Source: Allomyces arbusculus
Taxonomy: Eukaryota; Blastocladiomycota; Blastocladiomycetes; Blastocladiales; Blastocladiaceae
Assembly: GCA_027604705.1 (NCBI GenBank)
Contig: JADHYV010000006.1
Coordinates: 1 to 64,000 of the forward strand
Length of the DNA stretch: 64,000 nucleotides
Reading direction: 5' to 3'
Part shown: piece after piece, positions 55,101 to 64,000 of the stretch
Layout of the letters: each line of letters begins with the position of its first letter
Numbering within the stretch: position 1 is the first letter of the stretch
The notes under the pieces: generated by a model
Databases searched by the model: none
Seen by the model: only the letters and a program-made list of their open reading frames with translations
Told to the model about the DNA's origin: nothing
Translations under genes and position numbers: made by a program

Positions 55101-56652
55101 GCGAGCTCGGCTTCCAGGGCAGCGACGCGCGCCTGCGCGGCGGTGATGGCCGCATCCTTGGCGGCGAGGTCGGCCGTGTGCTTGTCGAGAATCGCGTTGT
55201 ACTCGATTGCGAAATTAGTCGAGATTTCCGCGATTTCCGCGGCCGACCGGCCTTGCAGCGCGGCGAGTTCGGCGCGCGCGGTGTCGAGCTGCGATTGCAG
55301 GTCGGCAGTCGACGATGCCTTGCTCTAGAGAGTGCGTCGGAGGGTGAGTTGGGTGTCCACGCGTGGGTGGAGACGAATGCGGAAAAAAAATGAAACGTAC
55401 GGCCTGCTCGTCCTTGATCCGGTTAATCTGGTTCTGCGTGGCATCAATAATGACATCCAATTGCCGGTTGCGCTCGAGCGACGCGGCCAGCGACTGCTGC
55501 ACCTGCGTCAAGCTCGTCTGCGTGTCCAAGAGCGTGCGGTGCAAGTCGGCAATCTGCGCGGCGTGTTCGCCAGCAATCCTTTCGAGTTCGGCCTGGTGCG
55601 CCTTGCGCACGTCCTCCACGTTCTCTCCACCCTTCAACGCCGCAATTTCCGCCGCGTGTGCCTGCTTGATCTGCTCGAGCTGCGTCTGGTGCTGGGCAGC
55701 GAGCGCCGCCTGCAACTCCTGGATTTCGCGCGCATGCTCTTGCTTGATGGCGTCGACGTCGACGGTGATGGTCGTCACGACCGAGTGCTCCGACTGGTCG
55801 TCGCGGTCGGCAAACGCCGATTCGGTGTCGAGCAGGTCGCCGTTGACGGACGAGGCAGCCGTTGAGACGGCGACCTCCAGCTTTTCCTTCAGCTCCGTGT
55901 TCTGGTTTGGCGATTGGGAGTATGCAGGTGATCAGCAGAGAACGGTCAAGTCAACGGCCCGAGCGGGTGGAGCAGCGGTCGCAGCGGTCGCAGTACAGTG
56001 CGCGGCAGGGACAAGAACAATCCGAAAAAAATGGAGTCAAGGCCCCACCCGCGACTGCGCCACCATTTGCACCACTATGGCAGCGGCAGCAACCCACCGC
56101 CAAACGGTTCACCTCGGCACGAAATCCAAAGCGCACCTGCGTCTGCAACGCCGCCAACTGCCCCTTGAGCGCCTCCATCTGCTCCTTGAGCTTCTCCTCG
56201 GCCTTTTGGTGCGGCGTCAAGTAGGCCGCGCGTGCCGCCGCGGTCCCCGCCGCGGGCTTCATCCCGGGCCGCGGCGAGACTGTGCCGGACGTGACCTTCC
56301 GCGCGGTCAGCGTGCTGCCGGTACTTGCCGTGGGCGGCGCGAGCCGCGTCGTCGAGCTCGTCGTCGACGGCGCCTTGCGCGCCGCCGTCGTCGTGGTCGT
56401 CGTGGTCGTCGTGGTATGGTGCAGCCGCGTCGGCGTCGTGGGCTTGGTCGCGGCCGGCGTGACCTTGGGCGCCGACGGGGTGCCCGTCGACGAGGAACGG
56501 CGCACCAGGGGCACGCCGGGGGTGCCGCTTGGGCGTCGCGCGGCTGCTGCGCCGGTCCCAGACGACGACGAGGTCGACGCGGAGGTCGGGTGCGTCGACG
56601 AGTTGCTGCTGGTGGTCGTCGGGACCGGCTTGGCGCGCGAGCCAAAGGACAT
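48266..56652 (-). CDS. Giant coiled-coil and Ala/Val/Glu-rich repeat protein (2,640 aa)
   Basis: Five exons, 56652-56137, 55901-55401, 55324-50567, 50491-50348 and 50269-48266, all with phase-0 introns, give 2640 residues. Residues 1-130 are Ser/Thr/Pro/Arg-rich, with a run of ten Thr. Residues about 145-850 are coiled coil (KAEEKLKEQMEALKGQLAAL, EIQELQAALAAQHQTQLEQI, AALEAELATAKAAAADLAAQ). From there to the end the protein is a degenerate repeat of Ala, Val, Glu and Pro, with recurring AREIVVE/TREIVIE, AEKAVEIPAAAPAQE, IEEIGEPISIPAP, AAHTPLPV and VEQVQVVAEPAVE units. A run of ten Gln lies near 49137-49168. The C-terminus PPPKPKSKIANLIAKFSF is basic and ordered-looking. It is probably a structural or scaffold protein, by shape only. 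Long antisense frames here are shadows of the GCG-rich repeats. Confidence 0.75.
49137..49168 (-). repeat. CAG/CTG triplet repeat encoding poly-Gln
   Basis: About ten perfect CTG units on the plus strand read as CAG on the coding minus strand and encode Gln within the giant repeat protein. Such pure triplet tracts often vary in length between strains. Confidence 0.85.
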
Positions 56653-57779
56653 GATGGCGGGAAGTTGGAGTGGGTTGGGAAAGTGTCTAGAGTCCGAAAT
56701 GGACACGGTTTTGGGGAGAAAGAGCGCGGGCGCGACGTGGTGGGTTCAAGTACGTTGGCCGAGGCGGGTTGTTGTTGGCGACATTTGGGCGGCCGGAACG
56801 TACGGTGAGCTGCGGTCTCCAGCCGGGCCCAGGGCGCGGTGCGCGGCTCACGACGACGACGACGCAAGCGCAAGCGCAAGCGCGTCACAGTGGTTGCTCA
56901 TTCAAGTCGCGTCGTCCCGCGTGAGCGCGCGGCGAGAGGCGGGCGACGCGGCTCGTGTGGATTGCGGCCATGGTTGGTGTGGTTGTTGCTGCAACATGCG
57001 CCAGGCAATCTGCCGACTGCCTGGCTAAAACGCTGCACGCGCTCTAGCTCGAATCGCGACATGCCAAACTCCATTTCCACCGCACGCGTCCCGAGCGAGG
57101 ATTCATTGTTGCCCATCGCGTCTCGTCTTCCTGCGCGTCCGGGTCCTCGGTCGCCACGGCATGAACGCGAACACGGCCGCGGTCCAGTACTGGTGCCAGG
57201 GTCGCGTCGTGGCAGCGGCAGGGCCAACTGCTTCCCGCACGACGCGTCGTGTCGGTCTCGTCGACGCCGTGATCATGGAATCGAGCCGGCGGGCCGAGCA
57301 TGTTATTGCCGGCCTTGCCGGGGGCGTTGCTGCGCGCGTCAAGTCGGGTCAAGGCCCTTGGAGAATGCGTTCGTGGGTTGGACCGGTCGGCATGAAGTGG
57401 GCTTGATGCAGGTGCTCGCGTGCCCGGCTGATCAATCGAATTTGTCGAATTTGGTTTACCGCAGCGTTACCTGGGCGTGCACGTTGGTGCAACGTGGGGC
57501 CACGACTTACCGCAGTCCGACGCGCGTCCGGTGGACCCCCTTTGTCGCCAAGGGCACGCTCGTGCCAACATTGAGAGGAAGAGAAGAGTCTTGAAATCAT
57601 GTTGGACGACAACGACAAAAAACCAGCAAAAAAGATAGAGCGATAGATACAGCGAGCCAAAAATGCGAAACGTGGAAACAGCAAATGGTGCAGCAACAAT
57701 ACATACGTACAAGGGGACCGCACGCGAGGATCGCACGACGGGAGCAACAATCAATAATCAAACATCATGTCCGACGCGC
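56653..57779. other. Intergenic upstream of the giant protein
   Basis: It holds the 5' region of the giant gene and the 3' flank of the next minus-strand gene. A short GCGCAA-type repeat lies near 56862-56882. No gene supported. Confidence 0.3.
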
Positions 57780-59138
57780 TTACCGCGGCGGCAGCGGCGA
57801 CAACACATCGACCGTAATTGACGCGTCCCCATTCGGGTCCACGGCCGAGACCGTCCCGCGCGCCGGCGTCGTCCCGATCGGCACCGTCTTATTCTCGGCC
57901 ACGGCCGACGCCGAGGGTGTTGACGCCGCCGACGACCGCCGCTTGGACGTGCTCGAGCTCGAACCCGCCTTGAAACCGGCGGCAGCCGCCAGGTTGGCAA
58001 TCGACGACTTGCGCGGGATCCAACTGAACCGTTTCGACGATCCGCGCGACCGCGATGCCGCGGAGGGTGTGGGGCGGGAGCCGACAGTGCCGTTGGCGTT
58101 GGGCGTGCCGGTGGTGGAGGGGACGGTGGCGGTGCCCGGGGCATAGTCGTGCGCGAGCAGTTGCTGCAGGTCCGGGTGGTCCATGATGCGCGCAAGCACC
58201 TTTTCAATGTAGAGCTGCAGCGCCCGGTTCTCAGCCTGGACTCGCGCAACTTCCGCGGCTGCGTCCTTGCCCGCCGCGGGCTTCTCCATCTCCTCGGCGA
58301 GCGACAGACCCGCGGGCGCCGCCGTCGTCGTCGGGGTCGCCGGGGTCACGGGCGAGAGCGGTGCCTCGGCGGGCGACATGGGCCGGACGGCGGCAAACTC
58401 GTCGTCCTTCGGGCCATGCGCGGCGGGCGACAAGTAAAACTCGCCCGCGACGGTCCGTTCCGAGAGCAGCATCTGGAACGCCTCGTTCTCCTCCATGAGC
58501 GACTTGTTCAAGTCGTCCAAATGCGTCACGTCGGCCGTGACGGCACGCACGTGGTCCTCGAGTTCAGCCACATGCACGGTCGCCGTCTCAAGTGCAGTAC
58601 CGAGTTCGTGCACGTCGTCGCGCAATTGACGCAGTTCGGCCTCCTGCGCGCGCAAGCGGCGCGCGGCGTGGCGGACGAGCGAGTCGTCCGCGGATTCGGC
58701 AGCAGCGTCACTGCCGACAGCGCGCGCGAGCTCGACGAGGTCGTCTTCGTCGACAGGCACCGTGTGGTCGTCGTGTGCGGTCGGCGCAGCAACAGCGGTC
58801 GTGGACGTGATGCGTGCCGCGTCAAGCTGCTTGGTCAAGTCTTCGATACGCGCCTGCGCGCGGTACTCGGCGCCCTCGGCGCGCGCCACGGCCTCCTGCA
58901 GCCGCGCGGCTTCGGCGGCCGAGGCCGCGGCTTTGCGCTGCCAGTAGGCGGCCTCTTGCTGAAGTAGGTCGTGCGCGGCACGGTGCGCCGTCAGGAGCGC
59001 CGTGAGCGGGTCCGAATCGCCCGCGGCGGCGGCGGCGAGGGCGAGGGCCACGTCGCGGTCGTTGTCGAGCGACGGGGTGGCCGACGCGGGGGCTGCGATG
59101 CCAGCGAGGCTGCGTGCGGGGGCGGGAGGGATGGTCAT
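57780..59138 (-). CDS. Coiled-coil protein with fungal ENE-x-FQ-x-LL motif
   Basis: A single frame of 452 residues from ATG 59138 (MTIPPAPARSLAGIAA). Residues about 55-210 are coiled coil (LLQQEAAYWQRKAAASAAEA, RRLRAQEAELRQLRDDVHEL). The segment LNKSLMEENEAFQMLLSERT, followed by VAGEFYLSPAA, resembles a motif of fungal coiled-coil proteins related to Uds1 (up-regulated during septation) or M-protein-repeat annotations. A second helix ENRALQLYIEKVLARIMDHP follows, then a Ser/Thr/Arg-rich tail (SSKRFSWIPRKSS). Fungal relatives are linked to septation or cytoskeleton by name only. No membrane segment or signal peptide. The same-strand neighbour to the left is also a coiled-coil protein. Confidence 0.65.
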   Translation of the reverse strand: MTIPPAPARSLAGIAAPASATPSLDNDRDVALALAAAAAGDSDPLTALLTAHRAAHDLLQQEAAYWQRKAAASAAEAARLQEAVARAEGAEYRAQARIEDLTKQLDAARITSTTAVAAPTAHDDHTVPVDEDDLVELARAVGSDAAAESADDSLVRHAARRLRAQEAELRQLRDDVHELGTALETATVHVAELEDHVRAVTADVTHLDDLNKSLMEENEAFQMLLSERTVAGEFYLSPAAHGPKDDEFAAVRPMSPAEAPLSPVTPATPTTTAAPAGLSLAEEMEKPAAGKDAAAEVARVQAENRALQLYIEKVLARIMDHPDLQQLLAHDYAPGTATVPSTTGTPNANGTVGSRPTPSAASRSRGSSKRFSWIPRKSSIANLAAAAGFKAGSSSSTSKRRSSAASTPSASAVAENKTVPIGTTPARGTVSAVDPNGDASITVDVLSPLPPR

Positions 59139-60383
59139 GGCCGGAGTGTGCTTGCGGGGGAGATGAGGGGCGGTTGCGGTGGCGCTGTTGACAGGTCCTG
59201 CATCGTTGAATGAAGGAGAAGGCAGAAAGAGGGAGCCAACGTCAGCGCGTGGACGTGGAAAGGTGCGGCATCAATGAACGCGGCGCCAGCGCGCACGGCC
59301 CATTGGGATTTGCAGACAAGCCATACCGCTTCAAGACGGGCAGCGCGGGAGAACGTCGACGAGCACGGCCACGGTGCCAGCGTTGGGAGCGGCGCGTGCG
59401 TGCAGGTCAAAGTTGATGATTCGTTTGGTGCGGGCCACTGGCAAATAGCGCGCCGTCCTGGCACACCCCGTCAGGGAGCAGAACGCAGGCTCCGGGATGT
59501 CGGCTTGCAGCTGCGGCCTTGCTCGAGTCTCGTGCGGGTGTGCTGGTCCGCGGGCGATTTGGACGGTGGGGCGCGGGTGGGGCGACCAAAAATGAAGAGG
59601 TTGGAAGCCGGTTGGGAGCGGTTGGGAGTTGGGAGCGGCAACGGTGGCGAGTGGCGGGGCGAAAGTCCACGGCCAGGAGCTTGGCCTTACGTAACAGCGA
59701 ACGAGCCTTCAGCAGGACGTCGTCCCCCTCACACTGTTCTCGAGGCCCCCAGTTCGATCCTCGGCGCAGGCATGGCTGAGCAACCACAATCACCTTGGAA
59801 TGAGTTGTGGTGGTATGCATAAGCCTGTCGTTTGTTCTTCAGACGCAGCTATGAAGCACTGAGACCAAGCCGGGTTGAGTTGGGAAAGCACTTGAGCGCC
59901 AGTGCAGCACAGATACATGTGATGGTGTCAAATCCAATGCTGGCCTCCAGTTCAGACCTGGGTGCTGGAATAACCAAGCCAGTCTTGTTGGCACTGAACT
60001 ATGCAGGTAGCGACTCGCCGTTTGACCTCCGTTTTGTTTGCTTGCTCGACAATCGACCAGCATCATTCTCACAGTTTTGGCGCGTGAAGCCATTGGTAAA
60101 TTTGTTGATGGACATCATGACATTTTCCGGTCTCTGGTTCGGCATTTCTGCAACACAACAAGAAGCGATGCTGTAAAAGCCATTTGGCATTCATGAAATC
60201 TAGCCCGCACTTGCCCACCTTCCCGCTCCCTTCCAAACCAACAGAAAACAACCCAAACCAAATTAATCCAACCCAGATGTGAGGTACGTAGATGAATCAA
60301 CCCAAATCAACCCAACCCGAAATTTAAACCAAACCAAAAACTCGACCTTCTTCACCAGCTCCTTCCGGGCCTTCGGCGCTCAC
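59139..60383. other. Intergenic with AACCC-rich low-complexity tract
   Basis: Near 60237-60330 the sequence is rich in CAACCCAA/AAACCAA units. Frames elsewhere (for example plus 59832-60176) are unrecognised. It separates the coiled-coil gene from the kinase 3' end. Confidence 0.3.
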
Positions 60384-62757
60384 TCAATGCCGGTGCAGCA
60401 AATCCTTCATCACCGCCTCGATCCGACCCAACCCGCCTGCCCCACCATTTCCACTCGCCGACCCATTCGAGCCACTCGCCGCCTTGGCTGACTTGCCCTT
60501 GTCCCGCTCCCTGTCCCGCGCGCCCGTCGCGCGTGCGAGGTGCGGCCGCGCCGTGACCGACGCGACCGACGTCGTCGACGGCGTGCGCTGCGGCGCCGGA
60601 CCCAGGGCCGGGGCTTCGAGCGGCGGCGGAGTGCTTCCAGCGGCGGCCGCGGGCGGCGACCGCGTGCGCGACGGCGACCGCGACGCCGACGGCGATTTCG
60701 GCGCCGGAGGGACGACGCCGGAGGTGCTGGGCGCCGTGGACGTGGCCGAGTCGCCGGTCGTCGACCGCGACGGGGCGTGGTGGTGGTGCGGGTGCGGATG
60801 CGCGTGGTGGTGGTGCAGGTTCGGCGCGGACGCGTGGTGGTGCACAGTCGGATGCTGCGCGGCGGCCGCCGCCGCCGCAGCGGCTGCTGCCTGCACGGCG
60901 TTCGCGGCGGCGTTCGAGTTGGACCGCGACCGCGGTGGTGTGATTGGGGTAATATGGTGCACGTGGTTCGGGTGAGCGTGCGGTCGTGGCGCCGAGGTGA
61001 CGGCCGGTGCGAGGGGCGAGGTCGCGGGCGAGTCGTACTCGTCACAGTCGAAGCAGAGCTGGATTTGCTGGAACCACAGGTCGTTGAGGATGTCGGCGAC
61101 GGTCGCGCGCGTGGCCGGGTTCGGGTCCAAGATCTTGTACATCAGGTCGCGGCACCCGAGCGTGAGCCGATCGAGCGCCTCGAAATTGGTCAGCCGGTTC
61201 GCGACGTAATAGGAGAAGTTTGGGTCGTCTTTGGTCGCGTGCCGCCAGGGAATGCCTTGGTAGAGCATCGCGTAGTAGATGATGCCGCAGGCCCTGTTTG
61301 AGGGGAGAATTGGAAGGTGAGTGGGTGGAGAGGGTGGAGACAGTGCGGGAGGGAATGAGCGTACCAAACGTCGACGAGCCGGCCGTCGTATTCAGCGCCG
61401 AGATATTCTTCGGGTGCAATGTAGGGCTCTAGAACACGGCGAGAAACGGGTGGGGTGGAGAGATGAGCCATCGAACCCACGAGATGCATCCAGAACAACA
61501 CTCGAAGCAAAAAACGCACCGGATCCACAGACGCCCTTGGAGAGGTGCGGCTCGGCCTCCCAGCACATCTTGATCACCTCCGAGACGCTACAAAATCGGC
61601 ACGCGACGCGTCAGAAAACGAGCAAACCCACACTCTACATGAGAAGAACGGCGCCAACATACCCGAAATCGGTGATCTTGAGGTGCCCGTCGGCGCTGAG
61701 CAGCAAGTTCTCGGGCTTGAGGTCCTTGTGGCAAACGCCTACACCCAATCCGCCCGCGGACGTCAGTTTCCCCGCTCACCGACCCGACACCGTCTATCCA
61801 AACCGTACCGTTGACGTGCAGGTAATTGAGCCCGTAAATGAGCTGCTTGAAGCAGCAATTGATCTCCTCCATGGTCATCTTGCCCGTCTTGATGACCGAG
61901 TACAGGTCGCCGCCGGCGCAAAACTCCATGACCTCACACCAGTGCTCGTTCTCGTCCTGGATCAGGTCAATCGTCTCGACGACGTTGATGTGGTGTAGCG
62001 AGCTCGAAATGCAAAACTCGCCCATGACCTAGCACCGCCGACGCCCGCGTCAGTTTCCCGTTCGCATCGCACCGCATCAACATCCACGACCGACACAGCG
62101 TACCTTCTTGGCCCAATTCCGCTCCGACTCGTTCTTCCGGCGCTTGCGGAACTCCTTGACCGCATACACGCGCTCCTGCTGCGACTCAGCGTGCAACTTG
62201 TGCACCAACTTGACCACCGCCGTCGCGCCCTTGCCAATACACCCCTTTTCACAGACGCCGTACTTTTCCACCAGCGTCGACGTACTACTCCCGTGGCCCG
62301 CCGCCGCCGCCGCCTCGCCCGCCGACTTGGACCGGCCCAGCGACAGCGTCCGACTCTTCAACAAGTCCTTGAACGACGGCTTCCGCTCCATGACCGGCGG
62401 CGGCACTTCGCCGTGGGACGGCGAAATGGCCGGGGTCGGGGACGGCGGCGCGTGCGCGAGTTTCGGCGAGTGCGGCGGGGTCGTTGTCGGGGTCGTGGAC
62501 CCTGACCGCGAGGAGCCATGGTGGTGGTGGTGGTGGTGCGAGCGGGAGACGACGGCCGACGCCGAGTCCCGCAGCTTGGCCATGAACGACGGCTTGCGCG
62601 TCGGTGGGGCCGGCGGGTGCATATCGGCGGCGGAAGTCGGGGGTGGAGTGCGCGGCGGAGTCGTCGCGCCGGTACTGCTGCTCCGCGAGCTCGAGGACGA
62701 CGGCGCAGGCGCGGCGGTGCCGGCGGCGTGCGCGGTCGTGGGCGTCGTGTTGGTCAT
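60384..62757 (-). CDS. HAL4/SAT4-HAL5-type serine/threonine protein kinase
   Basis: Six exons, 62757-62104, 62028-61809, 61738-61663, 61587-61520, 61428-61365 and 61293-60384, join in phase to 663 residues. The N-terminal 165 residues are Ser/Thr/Pro-rich with a seven-His run. The kinase domain starts at about 170 with [20 protein letters not shown] (Gly loop). It has YAVKEFRKR (catalytic Lys), [51 protein letters not shown] (catalytic loop, HKD in place of HRD), [26 protein letters not shown] (activation segment and APE) and [20 protein letters not shown]. These match fungal NPR/HAL5 kinases, which in yeast control plasma-membrane potassium and nutrient transporters. The C-terminus is low complexity with a His-rich stretch and a basic tail. 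Every splice preserves a conserved motif, so the gene looks functional. Confidence 0.92.
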
Positions 62758-64000
62758 GGTGATGAGTGGTGGGTTGCGTGCGGATGCGTGCGTGCGTGCG
62801 CGGACGGTTGGGCGAGGACGTTGGCTCCCACCGAGGAGAGGCAATCGAGAAGCGAGGAGACGAGAGACTGCGCAGGAGCACGGGGGACAACGGACAGAGG
62901 GCGGCAAGCGCAATCAGTCTCGTCGGTTCCGTCTCACACACAGCAAATAGGGCAGTTAGGGCGCGCGGCGGGCGGGCAGCGATTCAGTGCACGGGCATGG
63001 CGGCGAGGACGGGCCGCGGCGGCAGTGGTGGTGGAGGCGAGGTTCGAAGGGCGGGCCGTTGGAGCGAGCGCGCCGGTGGAGTCGTGCAGGTGCGTGCGGG
63101 GGTGGCGACGGCGAGCGGGCGTACAGGCACGTAATGCCGGCCGGAAGAACGACGGCGCGCGCGGCGGGCGGCCCGGCTGCAGGAACCGTCGTCGTCGAGG
63201 AGAGGGAGCGGGAAAGTGGAAAGAGGCCGAAATGAAGTTGGTGGGGCCGGCATGGGTGCGCATGGGCAAAGGAGTGGGCGAGCGGGGAACCAGGTGTCGT
63301 CTTGGGCACGCGCCCGCAGGGACCACCAACACCGCCCACCCCTTTTCGGCTCGGTGTGCGACCCACACGGCCCGTGAAATGAAATATCGTCGCTATCGGC
63401 CCCGGTTGTCGCTCGCTCGCTCGTGCACACACCGCGACTTGCGACTCACCCGCGCCGATGCTGCCCGCTGACGCTGCTCGCCGACGCGCTGCCCGCGCCT
63501 CCTCCGGGCACCGTCTCAAAAGCGTACCTGGTCTCGCGTGCGGATGATGGCTGCGTGTTGATCGCGTGGTTGCTGGGCTTGCTCGCGAGCGTGCGTGCGG
63601 ATGCTGGCGATGTTGCGGGAGCGCGGGCCGTTGCGGCGCGCTGAGGTTGCCTTTTGTTGGGTGGGTGGAGCTGGCCTGGCCGACTTCATGACCGAGCGGC
63701 GAACCAAAGAGAACAGGATGACGCAGCCGTTGCCTGTGCACACACGCTCCGCGCCGTCGCGCCGCGCACGCCCCGGAGGCCGCGGCGACGAACGGCCCCG
63801 AGGTGGACGGACCGCAGGCGCCGCGCGCCGCGCCGGGTTCACGCGCCGAGGGCGAATCCAGAACTGCCGCGAGCGGGCCGCGCCCCGCGCTGTACATGCA
63901 TCAACCTGTCGATCACCGTGCGCACCGGCGGCTAGCAACCACGGACAGGACGCGGCAGCCGCCGTCCATCGCCCAACTCCAGACTCTGACGGGCCAGAGG
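62758..64000. other. GC-rich region, no supported gene
   Basis: The kinase promoter should lie at its left edge. Long frames on both strands (for example minus 62956-63897) look composition driven and carry no recognised domain. A gene could start near the right edge, but nothing can be supported. Confidence 0.3.

Noticed and set aside
50540-55393. A 1,617-codon plus-strand frame (Leu/Gly/Arg/Asn-rich) opposite the giant protein
   Set aside because: It mirrors the GC-biased Ala/Val/Glu codons of the minus-strand gene, has no ordered domain, and the minus strand has phase-consistent introns and a coiled coil.
59690-59775. tRNA-like T-arm (CCAGTTCGATCCTCGG)
   Set aside because: No matching A box, anticodon arm or acceptor stem could be folded around it.
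60237-60330. AACCC-rich tract resembling telomere repeat
   Set aside because: Units are irregular (mixed CAACCCAA, AAACCAA), short and internal to a gene region.
62956-63897. A 313-codon minus-strand frame near the right edge
   Set aside because: Ala/Arg/Pro-rich in every frame, no recognised domain and no good start context.
1-64000. CRISPR arrays, LTR elements or other virus-like copies
   Set aside because: No regularly spaced short repeats, no long terminal direct repeats, and no reverse transcriptase, integrase or capsid-like motifs were seen.

Overview
The window is eukaryotic nuclear DNA from a GC-rich, intron-bearing fungus. Genes have phase-consistent introns of mostly about 60-250 bp with GTGCGT/GTACGT-type donors. 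The gene set (chitin synthase C-terminus, AIF, USP48-like protease, HAL/SAT4-type kinase, TmcB-like multipass protein) fits a zoosporic fungus; a blastocladiomycete such as Allomyces is my inference, not something the sequence proves. Two 10-N gaps (28927-28936, 46247-46256) and several long G/C homopolymer runs mark weak assembly spots.

Layout. 0-2.3 kb: end of a chitin synthase gene and a foldback element with long inverted repeats. 2.7-7 kb: apoptosis-inducing factor (AIF) and a basic low-complexity protein. 7.5-8 kb: a decayed copy of the LRR family described below. 8.5-10.1 kb: a DusA-like (tRNA-dihydrouridine synthase) protein in which the catalytic Cys position holds Ser. 10.3-14.2 kb (minus): a six-exon USP48-like deubiquitinase. 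14.5-15.6 kb: a second foldback element, then three tandem tRNA-Leu-like units, one intact. 17.1-18.9 kb: a free-standing VMA-intein/HO-like protein with Hint-like ends and two LAGLIDADG motifs. 20.3-20.9 kb: a tiny four-exon zinc-finger gene whose first coding exon is only the start codon.

21.6-40 kb is a cluster of one gene family: an F-box-like N-terminus followed by leucine-rich repeats. It holds two open copies, one nearly open copy and five clear pseudogenes, all on the plus strand, with a decayed hAT-type transposase in the middle. This is birth-and-death evolution caught in one locus.

40.3-62.8 kb is almost entirely minus strand: a seven-exon TmcB-like membrane protein, a small unidentified multi-exon gene, a 2,640-residue coiled-coil and Ala/Val/Glu-rich repeat protein, a conserved-looking coiled-coil protein and a HAL5/SAT4-type protein kinase. 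The last 1.2 kb and several intergenic stretches show nothing I can support.

The genes do not form one pathway. The most notable items are the HO/intein-like homing endonuclease, the DusA-like probable pseudoenzyme and the LRR gene nursery.
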